Program-made: the position numbers and the translations under genes
The notes under the pieces: model-generated
What the model was told of the DNA's origin: nothing
Seen by the model: the letters and a program-made list of their open reading frames with translations, nothing else
Databases searched by the model: none
Source of the DNA: Streptomyces tibetensis
Lineage (GTDB): Bacteria; Actinomycetota; Actinomycetes; Streptomycetales; Streptomycetaceae
Assembly: GCF_007655005.1 (NCBI RefSeq)
Contig: NZ_SZVW01000009.1
Coordinates: 186,001 to 250,000, forward strand
Direction: 5' to 3'
DNA length: 64,000 nucleotides
Shown: in pieces, positions 40,626 through 50,100 of the stretch
How positions within the stretch are numbered: position 1 is the first letter of the stretch
Layout: the number at the start of each line of letters is the position of its first letter

Positions 40626-41996
40626 ATGCCCTCCGAGCGACGGTCCTGGGCACCGCTGCTGGCGGTGTGCGCCGGGTACTTCATGGTGATCCTCGACGTG
40701 ACGGTCATCAACGTCGCCGTGCCGGTGATCGGGCGGGAACTGTCGGCCTCGCTCACCGGCGTCCAGTGGATCACCGACGGGTACACCCTGGTCTTCGCCG
40801 GGTTCCTGCTGACCGGCGGGGCGCTGGGGGACCGGCTGGGCAACCGGCGGGTCTTCTGTTGGGGCGTGGCGGTGTTCACCGCGTCCTCCGCGGCCTGCGC
40901 GCTCGCGCCCGGTGCCTCCTTCCTGGTGGTGGCCAGGCTGGTGGAGGGGCTGGGTGCGGCACTGATCGTGCCGGGCTCGCTCGCCCTGCTCCAGCAGTCC
41001 TACCCGCGGCCGGACGCACGCTCGCGGGCCTTCGGGCTGTGGGGCTCGATGGCGGGCATCGCGGCCTCCGCCGGGCCGCTGCTGGGCGGGCTGCTCGTCT
41101 CCACAGTGGGCTGGCGCTGGGTGTTCCTCATCAACCTGCCCGTCGGCGCGGCCTGCCTGGCGCTCACCCTGCGGCACGTGGCCCGCTCGCCCCGGCGCGC
41201 CGACCGGGCCCTGGACCGGCCGGCGCAGGTCGCGGTGGTCGCGGCGGTGGCCCTGCTGACCGCGGCCCTGAACGAGGCCGGGCGGCGCGGCTGGTCCGAC
41301 CCGGCCGTCCTCGCCGGGCTCGGTCTGGCCGTCCTGGCCGCCGCGGCCTTCGCCCTGCGCGAGCGGCTGGCCCGGTCCCCGGCCCTTCCGCTGGGTCTGC
41401 TGCGCTCCCGCACCATGAGCGGCGGGGCCGTGATCGGCCTGCTGTTCAACTTCGGCTTCTACGGCATGGTGTTCACCGCCAGCCTGGAGTTCCAGCACCA
41501 GCGCGGCTACAGCGCCCTCGGCACCGGCCTCGCGCTGTTCCCGGCGGTGGCCATGACCATGTTCGCCTCGGTCCTGTCCGGCCGGCTGTCCCGCCGTACC
41601 GGTGACCGCCCCCTGGTCGTCTTCGGCATGCTCCTGGCCGCTCTGGGGCTGGCCGGCTGGGCCGCGGCGGGCCCCGACCCGGCCTACGGGCTCCTGGTGC
41701 TCCCGATGATGGCGGCCGGATTCGGCACGTCCTTCGCCCTCACCGGCTCGACCGCCACCGTCATGGGCGCCGCGCCCCCGGCCTACTCGGGAGCCGCCTC
41801 CGCCCTGTTCAACACCACCCGCCAGGTCGGCAGCGCCACCGGCGTCGCGCTCGGCGGCAGTCTGCTCGCCTCGGCCGCGAACTACGGGGCCGGGATCCGG
41901 ACCAGCATGGGCATCGGCGCGCTCGCCTATCTGGCCGCGGCGGTCCTCGCGTGGAGGTGCGTACCGGGGACGGCCGTTCGCAGTAAGAGCAGTTGA
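40626..41996 (+). CDS. MFS drug-efflux-type transporter (DHA2/EmrB-like)
   Basis: The protein has 456 residues and about 14 predicted membrane helices. The early Val-Ile-Leu-Asp-Val-Thr-Val-Ile-Asn-Val-Ala (motif D1), Gly-Gly-Ala-Leu-Gly-Asp-Arg-Leu-Gly-Asn-Arg-Arg (motif A), and Arg-Leu-Val-Glu-Gly-Leu-Gly-Ala-Ala (motif B) are those of the 14-span drug/proton antiporters. The substrate cannot be told from sequence. No ribosome site is strong; the ATG at 40626 gives a correct first helix. It lies just downstream of the ATP-grasp gene in the same direction, which suggests export of its product, and ends next to the IS remnant. Confidence 0.85.
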   Translation: MPSERRSWAPLLAVCAGYFMVILDVTVINVAVPVIGRELSASLTGVQWITDGYTLVFAGFLLTGGALGDRLGNRRVFCWGVAVFTASSAACALAPGASFLVVARLVEGLGAALIVPGSLALLQQSYPRPDARSRAFGLWGSMAGIAASAGPLLGGLLVSTVGWRWVFLINLPVGAACLALTLRHVARSPRRADRALDRPAQVAVVAAVALLTAALNEAGRRGWSDPAVLAGLGLAVLAAAAFALRERLARSPALPLGLLRSRTMSGGAVIGLLFNFGFYGMVFTASLEFQHQRGYSALGTGLALFPAVAMTMFASVLSGRLSRRTGDRPLVVFGMLLAALGLAGWAAAGPDPAYGLLVLPMMAAGFGTSFALTGSTATVMGAAPPAYSGAASALFNTTRQVGSATGVALGGSLLASAANYGAGIRTSMGIGALAYLAAAVLAWRCVPGTAVRSKSS

Positions 41997-42137
41997 AATG
42001 AGCGGTGGCTGTCAGCTTTCCCGTGTGGCAACGTCGACCGCCGTACTTCTCGCTCTGGGCTTCGGGTTCGTGTTCCTGGCCACCATCAGTCTGGTCGTGC
42101 AGCTGGGGAGCTTTCTGACCCACCGCCTCCTGTCCGC

Positions 42138-42287
42138 TCTGGAGCGGCACGATGGTCCGGCAACGCCGACCACAACGCCGCACGGAACGTCTGGCACCTG
42201 TACCGGATGGGCCACGCGCTCGTCCCGGCTGCCGGAAGGGCAGTCGTCAGGCGCCCCCGCGGCGTCAAGCCCGCCACCGCAAGGTAG
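42138..42287 (+). pseudogene. C-terminal fragment of an IS200/IS605-family TnpB protein
   Basis: The plus frame ending in TAG at 42285-42287 reads Gly-Asn-Ala-Asp-His-Asn-Ala-Ala-Arg-Asn-Val-Trp, the zinc-ribbon end of TnpB/OrfB proteins (Asp-x-Asn-Ala-Ala-Arg-Asn), then Arg-Arg-Pro-Arg-Gly-Val-Lys-Pro. The rest of the RNA-guided nuclease is missing, replaced upstream by unrelated sequence from about 42000 with a hydrophobic frame of unknown origin. The right-end hairpin of the element follows eight bases later. It cannot act as a nuclease or transpose. Confidence 0.7.
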
Positions 42288-42294
42288 GAGGGAA

Positions 42295-42316
42295 TCTCCC
42301 GGCTTCAGCCGGGAGA
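42295..42316 (+). mobile_element. Right-end hairpin of an IS605-type element
   Basis: TCTCCCGGC (42295-42303) and GCCGGGAGA (42308-42316) pair perfectly around a TTCA loop. IS200/IS605 elements end in subterminal hairpins like this one, which TnpA recognises on single-stranded DNA. It lies right after the TnpB fragment. No left end or tnpA gene is visible, so only the right end remains. Confidence 0.75.
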
Positions 42317-42550
42317 GCGCTTCAATACCCGCACTACGTCCACGCCAAGGCCCACCCCCTCACCGCCGTCTCCCTGCTGTCGGCCACCCACTCCGACCGC
42401 CTGGCCACCCGGATCAGCGACCTGCTCACGCGGCAGGGCGGCTCCGCCGACGCCTTCCGGGAGACCGAGGAACGGGCCCTGCACCTCAAGACCGCCTTCT
42501 ACGACCAGTTCCTCCCGGCCCTCGACCGGGTCGAGGCCCCTCAGCCCTGA
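42317..42550 (+). pseudogene. Orphan C-terminal gene fragment next to the IS end
   Basis: The frame from the element boundary to a TGA at 42548-42550 has good coding character: Gln-Tyr-Pro-His-Tyr-Val-His-Ala-Lys-Ala-His-Pro-Leu, Ser-Asp-Arg-Leu-Ala-Thr-Arg-Ile, and Tyr-Asp-Gln-Phe-Leu-Pro-Ala-Leu. There is no start codon, so it is the tail of a gene cut by the element. I do not recognise the family. Its stop overlaps the convergent stop of the 42541-43140 gene by ten bases. Confidence 0.55.
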
Positions 42551-43140
42551 GCGCCGGTGGCCGACACCCGCTGCACCAGACCCCAGGTGAACTCCGCGAC
42601 CGCCTCCCGCCGCACCCCCTGCGCGTCCGGCGCGGTGAACGCCAGACCCCACCTGGTCGGAGTCGTGCCCTCCAGGGGACGGGCCGGGGCGAAGGCCCGG
42701 GCCGCCTCGTCGACCGTGCAGGACCAGGGGGTGAGGTCGTCCAGGGTGCGCAGCTGCGGACCCGTCGCACCCGGGGCGCGGACCAGCCACTCGTTCCACA
42801 CCGCGCGGTTCGGGGCGGTCAGCACCTCGAAGCGCAGGGAGGGCCAGAGCGGCACCGGCCACAGCCAGGCCTCGCAGTCGAGGTCGCCGATCCGGCGCGG
42901 CGTGTGTGACTCAGGCTCTCCCAGCACCTGGCGGTAGCGGGAGAGGGGTGCCCGGGAGCGCGGCGAGCGGACCATCGCCTGCCAGCGCTTGTTCGCCTCG
43001 CGCATGTCCGCGATCGACACGCCCAGCTCATGGCGGGCGTCCTCCACCAGCCCGGGGTTGTGGTCGGCCATGCGGCGCAGCAGCACCAGCTGGAAGTCGA
43101 GCGGGGTGAAGGGGCTAGCGGGGTGCTTTCCGGAGGGCAT
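42541..43140 (-). CDS. Uncharacterised protein at the end of the glycan operon
   Basis: The protein has 199 residues and no recognised domain. It starts with a helical region (Asp-Phe-Gln-Leu-Val-Leu-Leu-Arg-Arg-Met) that contains an Arg-His-Glu-Leu-Gly segment, then a Trp- and Pro-rich beta part (Trp-Leu-Trp-Pro-Val-Pro-Leu-Trp-Pro). No signal peptide or membrane helix is seen. The ATG at 43140 lies 26 bases inside the upstream FkbM gene, so it is co-transcribed; an ATG at 43149 is an alternative. Being last in a glycan operon may be coincidental. Confidence 0.6.
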   Translation of the reverse strand: MPSGKHPASPFTPLDFQLVLLRRMADHNPGLVEDARHELGVSIADMREANKRWQAMVRSPRSRAPLSRYRQVLGEPESHTPRRIGDLDCEAWLWPVPLWPSLRFEVLTAPNRAVWNEWLVRAPGATGPQLRTLDDLTPWSCTVDEAARAFAPARPLEGTTPTRWGLAFTAPDAQGVRREAVAEFTWGLVQRVSATGAQG

Positions 43141-43942
43141 GGGACCCATCGTCGCCCACCGGGGCCCCGCCGGGGCGGCGGCCGTCGGGCAGGAACAGCA
43201 CGGAGTTGACGTAGCGCGGGCCCCGCAGGAGCGGGGAGGGCAGGACACGGCGGAGCAGGCCGTGGGAGACGACGTAGGAGGCGTCCGCCTGGTGGTTCTC
43301 CAGCGGGAACTTCGCCAGCGGCACCCACGTGTCGCCGGGCAGGACCCAGCCGTCGTAGCCGAGCAGGGACAGGTAGGTCACCACCGGCGCGATCGGCTGG
43401 ATGCGGGACTCCAGTTCCACGAACAGGGCCGGCCGGTCACGGGCCAGCAGACCCGTCGCTCCGCGCAGCACCGCGGGCTCGTTGCCGTCCACGTCGATCT
43501 TGATGAAGCCGACCTCGCGCAGCCCCAGCTCGTCCAGCGTGACGCAGTGCACGTCCAGCGCGCGGCCGTGGATGTCGCGGCGGACCAGCGAGGACACGCC
43601 CCGGTCGCCCGAGTCGTCCGGCGGCAGCCACAGCCGGGCGATGCCCGGCCGGTCCGAGGCCGCCGCGCGGATCACCCGGACGTTCGGCGGGGCGGCGGCG
43701 GCCAGCAGCCGCGCCAGATGGGGCACCGGCTCGATGGTCACGACCTGTTCGGCGAGTCCGGACAGCCGGTGCGTCCAGGGCCCGTACCAGCCGCCGACGT
43801 CCACCGCCGTGCCGCAGCCCGGCGGGCACAGCTCGGCGAGCCGGGCCAGCTCCGGTTCGAACCGGGGGTACAGCGCCCGGGCCGTCGCGGCCACCAGGCG
43901 GGTGGGCAGCAGGGGGGCGACGCGGGCCGCCAGGCTGGTCAC
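43115..43942 (-). CDS. FkbM-family methyltransferase
   Basis: The protein has 275 residues. It has a SAM-binding start Thr-Ala-Val-Asp-Val-Gly-Gly-Trp-Tyr-Gly near residue 46, then Val-Val-Thr-Ile-Glu-Pro (acidic ribose contact), and Phe-Ile-Lys-Ile-Asp-Val-Asp-Gly-Asn-Glu near 145, which is the FkbM signature. FkbM-type enzymes O-methylate hydroxyls on sugars or polyketides. The GTG at 43942 overlaps the Trm112-like stop (GTGA). In this operon it most likely methylates a sugar of the glycan or glycolipid. Confidence 0.85.
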   Translation of the reverse strand: MTSLAARVAPLLPTRLVAATARALYPRFEPELARLAELCPPGCGTAVDVGGWYGPWTHRLSGLAEQVVTIEPVPHLARLLAAAAPPNVRVIRAAASDRPGIARLWLPPDDSGDRGVSSLVRRDIHGRALDVHCVTLDELGLREVGFIKIDVDGNEPAVLRGATGLLARDRPALFVELESRIQPIAPVVTYLSLLGYDGWVLPGDTWVPLAKFPLENHQADASYVVSHGLLRRVLPSPLLRGPRYVNSVLFLPDGRRPGGAPVGDDGSHALRKAPR

Positions 43943-44160
43943 CGGGCCATCCTCTTGAGGAGTTCCTCGTGCTCGTCGTCCGGCACCTGCTCGCCCGAGG
44001 ACGGCAGCAGTTGCGGAATGCCGTCGGTGATCGGGTAACGGCGGTGCAGGCGCGGGTTGTACAGCGCCTCCTCCCGCCCGGCCTCCTCGGCCAGCAGATG
44101 CAGCGGGCCCTTGTCGATCGGGCACGCCAGGATCTTCAGCAGCGGGTCGTCGGGCTTCAC
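43939..44160 (-). CDS. Trm112-like small zinc-finger-type protein
   Basis: The protein has 73 residues: Leu-Leu-Lys-Ile-Leu-Ala-Cys-Pro-Ile-Asp-Lys-Gly-Pro-Leu, Asn-Pro-Arg-Leu-His-Arg-Arg-Tyr-Pro-Ile and Asp-Gly-Ile-Pro-Gln-Leu-Leu. This is the bacterial Trm112/YcaR pattern, though only one Cys is left, so zinc is probably not bound. In other organisms Trm112 activates methyltransferases as a partner. It overlaps neighbours on both sides by four bases and sits among three methyltransferase genes, so a partner role is a reasonable guess. Confidence 0.75.
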   Translation of the reverse strand: MKPDDPLLKILACPIDKGPLHLLAEEAGREEALYNPRLHRRYPITDGIPQLLPSSGEQVPDDEHEELLKRMAR

Positions 44161-45074
44161 GGTGAGGTCAGCTCCTTGGCGGGTGGGGAGGGTTGGGGAG
44201 AAGCGTCGTGCTTCGGCATGGTCAGCAGCACGGCCACCGCCAGGGCCGTGCCCGCCACCCGCAGCGCGAGCCGCAGCGGCTGCTCCGGCAGGGCCTCGCC
44301 GAACGACAGCGTGCCGAGCACCGCCGTGAACAGGGACGTCACGGTCGTGCACACCGGCACGATCAGCGAGGCCCGGCAGCGCTGCAGTGCCGCCTGCGAC
44401 ATCACCAGGCCGAACACACCGGTGAACGCCAGGAGATAGGGGTACGGGGAGCCCAGCAGGTCCAGGACGGCACCGCCGATCCCGTCGGTCGTCAGATGGC
44501 CGGAGACGCCCTTGATGGCCAGCGAGCTGACCCCGTACAGCAGGCCCACCGCCACGCCGTACTCGACGCCGGTCGTCGGGCGCCGGTGCCGGTTGCGGGT
44601 GCGCCGCTCGGCGGAGCCGTACAGCCACACCCCGGCCGCCAGCGACGGCACGCACACCAGCAGGACCAGCGGGTAGGGCGCGTCCTGGCTGACGGTGTCC
44701 GCTCCCTCCCGCAGCGACAGCACCACCATCAGCAGCGCCAGCAGGATCGCGCCCAGCGCGTACCGCTCCCGGCCGGACGTCTCCTCCCCGAGCAGCCGCG
44801 CCGACAGCAGCACGAGCAGCACCAGGCCGGAGACGAAGATGCCCTGCGCGGCGGCGATCGGCAGGGTGCGGTAGACGACGAGCTGCGCGGCGAAACCGGC
44901 CGCGAGGGCGAGGGACCCGCCGATCCACAGAGGGCTGCCGACGACGAGGCGCAGCAGCCGGACCGGCTGCCGGATCGTCACCTCGGGCAGGGCGGTGAGC
45001 GCCCGTTTCTCCAGCACGAAGCCCAGGCTGTACAGGGTGTTCGCCAGCAGGGCCGCGGCCACTCCCCACCACAT
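44157..45074 (-). CDS. EamA/DMT-type transporter
   Basis: The protein has 305 residues and nine to ten hydrophobic helices in two repeats. The first helix Leu-Leu-Ala-Asn-Thr-Leu-Tyr-Ser-Leu-Gly-Phe-Val-Leu-Glu-Lys-Arg is that of actinobacterial DMT proteins. DMT members include drug/metabolite exporters and lipid-linked sugar flippases such as ArnE/F. In a glycan operon a flippase for a lipid-linked intermediate is plausible. It overlaps the Trm112-like gene by four bases and follows a methyltransferase gene after a three-base gap. Confidence 0.8.
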   Translation of the reverse strand: MWWGVAAALLANTLYSLGFVLEKRALTALPEVTIRQPVRLLRLVVGSPLWIGGSLALAAGFAAQLVVYRTLPIAAAQGIFVSGLVLLVLLSARLLGEETSGRERYALGAILLALLMVVLSLREGADTVSQDAPYPLVLLVCVPSLAAGVWLYGSAERRTRNRHRRPTTGVEYGVAVGLLYGVSSLAIKGVSGHLTTDGIGGAVLDLLGSPYPYLLAFTGVFGLVMSQAALQRCRASLIVPVCTTVTSLFTAVLGTLSFGEALPEQPLRLALRVAGTALAVAVLLTMPKHDASPQPSPPAKELTSP

Positions 45075-45077
45075 GGG

Positions 45078-45824
45078 CTACGTCCTCCTGGCGTGCAGCA
45101 GCAGGATCGACGCGAGCTGCGGCCGGGCGCAGGCCAGCCGGTCCAGCGGCCGCAGCGGGCGCGGTACGCCGTGGAAGGGAGCTCCTTCGAGCCGTTCGAC
45201 CGTGAATCCGGACGCGGCGACGAACTCCTGGAGCGCACGGGCGGTGTAGAGCCGCAGGTGCCCCACGACCTCCTTGCCCGGGCGGCCGTGGATGCCGCGC
45301 AGGCTCACTTCCGAGAACACCGGCTGCACACCGGCCAGCAGCAGGCCGCGGTTGTACCAGGCGGCCAGGTTCGGTGTGGACAGCATCAGATGCCCGCCGG
45401 GGCGCAGGATCCGCCGGATCTCGTCGAGGGCCGCGTCCGGGTCGACGAGGTGCTCGACGACCTCGCTGAACAGCACCGCGTCGGCCGATCCGGACGCGAA
45501 CGGCAGTCCGCCGCCGGTGAGTTCGCCGCGCACCGCGTACGGGATGCGGGTGCGGGCGCGGCGCAGGGCGTCCTGGGACCAGTCGACGCCGATGACGCGG
45601 TGGCCGGGCAGGAGCGGGGCGGCGGTGGCGGCGGCGGTGCCGTCCCCGCAGCCGATGTCGAGGATCGTCTGCGGGCTCGCGGTCGCCGGGCGGTTCAGGG
45701 CCCGCGCGAGCATGCGGGCCTGGCGGAGGCTGCGCGGGGTGCCGGAGGCGACCGGCACGGCGGGGTTCTCGTAGAAGTCGCGCAGGTCGCGGGGTGGGGC
45801 GCCGGTGGTGGCCGGAGTGGTCAC
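45078..45824 (-). CDS. Class I SAM-dependent methyltransferase
   Basis: The protein has 248 residues. Motif I is Ile-Leu-Asp-Ile-Gly-Cys-Gly-Asp-Gly-Thr near residue 54, then Val-Ile-Gly-Val-Asp, and Phe-Ser-Glu-Val-Val-Glu-His-Leu near 120, the UbiE/COQ5 type layout. The C-terminal part has Leu-Arg-Leu-Tyr-Thr-Ala. The GTG at 45824 overlaps the condensation-protein stop (GTGA). It would methylate a sugar or lipid in the operon pathway. Confidence 0.85.
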   Translation of the reverse strand: MTTPATTGAPPRDLRDFYENPAVPVASGTPRSLRQARMLARALNRPATASPQTILDIGCGDGTAAATAAPLLPGHRVIGVDWSQDALRRARTRIPYAVRGELTGGGLPFASGSADAVLFSEVVEHLVDPDAALDEIRRILRPGGHLMLSTPNLAAWYNRGLLLAGVQPVFSEVSLRGIHGRPGKEVVGHLRLYTARALQEFVAASGFTVERLEGAPFHGVPRPLRPLDRLACARPQLASILLLHARRT

Positions 45825-47104
45825 GGGGTCACCTCCGTGGTGTGCAGGTAGTGCTCGAAGAGGTCGCGGAGGTGGGCGCCGTCACCGCTGCTGAGCAGGG
45901 CCTTCGACCAGCGCAGGGCCAGATGGAGGCGGCCGGCCGTGGAGGCGGTGGTCACCGTCAGGCCGCGCGGCATCCGGGCCGGGGCGGAGAACCAGACCGC
46001 GTGCGCCCGGCCCGCCTCCTCGCCGAAGTCCAGCGGGTACGGGATCCGGCCGATGTTGCTGAGCAGGGTCGTCGACGTCCAGGGCGCGGCCGCCCGGCGC
46101 AGGGTGCGGGTGAGGGCCGCGCGGGCCCCGACGGGCGCCCAGGGCGCGGTCAGGAGGGCGGCCCCGTGTCCGAGCTGGGGCCGGGGGAGGGCTTTGAGGG
46201 CCCGGGTCCGCTCCGCGGTGCGGCGCAACAGGGCCGGCATGTCGGTGACGTCCAGTTCCCGCGGCGCGTACGGGACTTCCACCAGGCGGGTGCCGTTGCC
46301 GATGGGCATCGTGGTGTCACGGGGCCGGTCGTCCACCGGCATGGTGATGCGCAGGGGCCGGGTGGGGGTCCCCCCGCTCGAGCGAAGCCGAGAGTGGGGG
46401 CGGGCGCCGTGCTCCCGGTTCCAGTGGGCGATGGTCAGGGCCGTGGTCACCATGAGCTGGTCGTTGACGGTGTACGGGGAGCCCTTGGGGCGGTGCGGGA
46501 GAGGCAGTTCGGTGACGAGCAGGCCGTTGCCGGGGGAGGGCTCCGGCCTGCCGTGCGCCACCCGCGCGGGGGGCGACCAGCCGCCCGGGGTGTCCGGGAC
46601 CTCCCGCCGGGGTTCGGCGGGGCGGGTCGGGGGCGCCGCCGGGGAGTTGTCCCGGCCCCCGTACAGCTCCGCGGCCGTGGCCAGGACACGGAGGCAGGCC
46701 GGGCCGTCCAGGGCGGTGTGGTTGATGGTGAGCAGCAGGACCGAGTCCACCACCTCCAGCCGGATCGGCGGGGACATCGACAACGGCGGGGCGTGGGTGA
46801 GGGCCCGGGTCCGGGCGTCCGCCAGGGCTCGCGGGCCCGGCGGGGCGAAGGTCACCACCTCCACATCGGGCTCCGGCGTCAGCTCCCACTCGTACTGCCG
46901 CCGGTACCAGGGCCCCCGCGCCTCCCGCATCAGGATCCGCGGATGCCGGTGCAGGGCTTCGAGGAACGCCTTGCGCAGACGCCCCTGGTCGAGGGGGCCC
47001 GGGAGGTGCACCTCGATGTGGACCGTCTCCGGTTCCGCCTCCTGGAGGCAGTGCCGGGACACCTCGTCCACCACTGGGAACGGGATGCGTACCGGTGCCG
47101 TCAT
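45821..47104 (-). CDS. Condensation-fold acyltransferase (PapA-like)
   Basis: The protein has 427 residues with the two-lobe condensation/CoA-acyltransferase fold. The catalytic motif is Asn-His-Thr-Ala-Leu-Asp-Gly (HxxxDG) near residue 129, with the Arg/Asp pair region later. The operon is not an NRPS, as no adenylation or carrier domain is near, so it more likely resembles mycobacterial PapA acyltransferases that put fatty acyl groups on sugars or lipids. It overlaps both neighbours by four bases. A pocket-forming Trp/Arg-rich segment near residue 65 contains Pro-Trp-Tyr-Arg-Arg-Gln-Tyr. Confidence 0.8.
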   Translation of the reverse strand: MTAPVRIPFPVVDEVSRHCLQEAEPETVHIEVHLPGPLDQGRLRKAFLEALHRHPRILMREARGPWYRRQYEWELTPEPDVEVVTFAPPGPRALADARTRALTHAPPLSMSPPIRLEVVDSVLLLTINHTALDGPACLRVLATAAELYGGRDNSPAAPPTRPAEPRREVPDTPGGWSPPARVAHGRPEPSPGNGLLVTELPLPHRPKGSPYTVNDQLMVTTALTIAHWNREHGARPHSRLRSSGGTPTRPLRITMPVDDRPRDTTMPIGNGTRLVEVPYAPRELDVTDMPALLRRTAERTRALKALPRPQLGHGAALLTAPWAPVGARAALTRTLRRAAAPWTSTTLLSNIGRIPYPLDFGEEAGRAHAVWFSAPARMPRGLTVTTASTAGRLHLALRWSKALLSSGDGAHLRDLFEHYLHTTEVTP

Positions 47105-50100
47105 ACGGTCTTGCCCTCCCCGGGGTCCGTCCTCGGCAGTTCTCGCGTCGGCGCCTCCTCGGGCGACGGCCCTTCACGCAGGCTCACCAGGGACGCGAAC
47201 AGGCCGATCAGCGCCAGCAGTTGGGCCAGATGCCCGAACGCCCCCTCGCCCGCACCCACCGGCTCCCCGGCCCCGAACGCGGCGACGATCCCGGCCCCGG
47301 CCAGGGCGGCGAAGGCGATCGGCACCAGCAGGGCGTGCCGCCGCGCGGCGAGCAGCGCCAGCGCCGGGACCAGCAGCGCGAACCAGCCCGCGATCACCAC
47401 TGCGACCAGCGTCAGCGCCACCGTGCCGAGCCACAGCCCGGGCAGCGGCGGGACCGGCTGGGGCGTGTCCGGGTTGGGAGCGCGGCGGCGCCACAGCGCC
47501 AGGCCCAGCAGGACCGCGATGCCGACGCCGCTGCCGATCAGGGCGGCGTCGTACGTCGTGGCCGGCTCGTAGGACAGCGTGACCTCGCCGCCCGCCCCGG
47601 CCGGGACCCGCCAGCCCTGCTGCCAGCCGTCCAGCCGCACCGGGGTCAGCTCCTTGCCGTTCAGCGTGGCCCGCCAGCCGTCGTTGAAGTTCTCGTACGT
47701 CGTCAGGTACGAGGCCGCGCCCGAGCCGACCGTCACTGTGCGCCGGTCGCCCAGCCAGTCCCGGATCCGCAGGTCACGCCCGGCCGCTGCGGCCTCGGGG
47801 ACCGTGCCGCGGGTCAGCGTCACGTCCGTGAGCGCGAGCGGGCCCGCGTCGCCGCCCTCCAGGCGGTGCTCACCGGCGTCCAGCCGCACCCCGGTGTCGT
47901 CCCGGCCCTCCTGGCAGAGCGTCACCTCCACGCCCCGCCGCTCGACCAGGTCCCGCACGGTCCCCTTCGCGCCCGTCCGGTACAGCTCGCCGTCCAGCGC
48001 CACCACCGGGCCCTTGCCGCAGGGCAGGGAGAACTTCCGGGTGCCGTCCGGCTGCGGGGTGCGGTACTGGTCGAGGGACGGGACGTACGCCTCGGTGAGG
48101 CCCACCGGGAGGCGCAGGTCCTCGTCGGCGACCGGGTTGTGCAGGGTCAGGGGGGCCGTCTCGGTGATCGTGATGTCGAGCCGGTCGGTGGTGATCGGCG
48201 GGAAGCGGACCCAGCCGTTCTTGTCGGCTCCGGCGATGGCCGCGCCGTCCGGGGAGCTGATGTGCACCTCGGACGCGCGGGCCGACAGACCGCCCGCGGG
48301 GGCGAGGACCAGTTCGCCGACCGGCTGCTTGCCCTCCCAGCGCAGGTGGATCGTCGGCCGGTCGCCCGCGATCCACGCCGTCGTCAGGTCGCCGTCGGTG
48401 AGGTTGCGTGCCGCGAGGCCCGCGCCGAGACTCGCCGTGGAGTCGGCGGTGGCGACGATCCGGGCCTGCTGCTCGGGCGCGACCTCGTAGAGCAGTTCGT
48501 CGAGTTCCGCGCCCGGCACGGGCACCGCGCTCGCCTTCACCTCGTACGTCCCGGCGGCCGGGGTGGTGAAGCGGCGGTGCAGGCCCGCCTCGGTGCCGGC
48601 CGGGGACAGGCCCGTGGGGTCGGAGGCGCGGTGCAGGGAGACGACGGTCGCGGCCGACGTGGCGTCCTGGGCGTCCGCCGGGAGCCGCAGCAGCCGTGTC
48701 ACCTGCACGTCCGGCAGGTCGATCTCGGAGAAGCCCGCGCCGGTCAGCCCGGCCCTGCGCTCCACGGAGTCCACGATGGTCAGCTTCATCCACCGCGTCG
48801 TGCCCTCGGGCGCCTTGACCCGCTGGGTCGTGCCGTTCGGCTGGAGGAAGCTCGTCCGCTCGCCCTTCTCGGTCTCCACCCGGACCCTCGTCGCCGCCGC
48901 CCGCACGCTCTCCTGCGGCAGCGGAGTGACCTTGAAGGAGGCCGGCATGTCGTAGCGGCCGGTGAAGCCGATGCGCAGCCACTGCCCGTCCGGCGTGTCC
49001 GGCGCGCCCTCCGCCCACGCGGTGCGCGGGTTGCCGTCGAAGGCGTTCACCGGGTCGTACTGGGGCAGATGGAACAGCCAGTTGCCGTACGAGGACGCCG
49101 ACACCGAGCGGGCGCCGCGCAGTTCGGCCACGGTCTGGTGACCGGTGCCCTCGGTGGGCAGGATCTGGCGCGGCTTGTCGCCCGGGTCCTGCAACGCGTC
49201 CGGCGCGTTGCGCTCGTCGCGCGTGTACGTGTACGACGTACCGGCGTTGACCAGCCCGAACCGGGTGTCCGCCCGCCGCAGCCCGTCACCGAGCACCTGC
49301 ACGGCCGGGGTGCCGAGCCCCGGGTGGTTGTCGCCGGTCAGGACGGTCGCCCGCCCGCGCAGCCGTTCCGCCAGCGGCAGCAGCGCCTCCGGCCCGCCGG
49401 ACACCACGGCCGTGTCGGCGACCGGGGCGAGCCCGGCCTGTCCCGGCCGGACCACGTCCTCACCCGTCGGCCGGTAGATCTCCACGGCCCGCTGCCGCGG
49501 ATACAGCCCCTCGACCTGGAGCGGCGCGTCCTGCGCGATCCGGCCGCCGGTCATCACCGGCCCGAGCCCCGTCACCCGCTCGTACCCCGACTGTTCGAGG
49601 GTGCGCTTGACGGTCGCGGTCGGCACGTAACCGATCTGGTCGGGGTCGAGGTCGTTGCGTACGACGACGTAGTACAGCCCGGCCCGGCTCACGTAGTCGG
49701 CCAGACCCGGGACTTCGGCCCCGGACAGCAGCGCCTGCTCGACGGCGTCCATCGCGCGCCGGTTGCCGGGGGTGCCGAAGGGCACGTAGTCGCGCTGCGC
49801 CCACCGCGACTCGGCGAGCACGTCGAGCGGCTGGTCGACGGGGGAGCCCCAGGTGTAGAGGCCGTGCGCGGTCGCCGGGACGACCAGGGCACGCGAGTCG
49901 GGCGAGTACTTCTCCAGCCAGTCGGCCGTGGCCTGCCAGTACGTGGGGAGTTTCTGGAACGAACCCGGGTTGAGGATCGATCCGTTGAGGTACGGCCACA
50001 GCAGCCCGGGCAGGATCAGCACGGCCGCGACCAGCGGGGCGAAGCGCCGGCCGCGCACCTGCCGGGCCCCGCGCGGCTCGGCGGCCACCCCCACCAGATG

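Noticed and set aside
45821..47104. NRPS biosynthetic gene cluster signalled by the condensation domain
   Set aside because: No adenylation, carrier or thioesterase domain lies nearby; a PapA-like acyltransferase fits the operon better.
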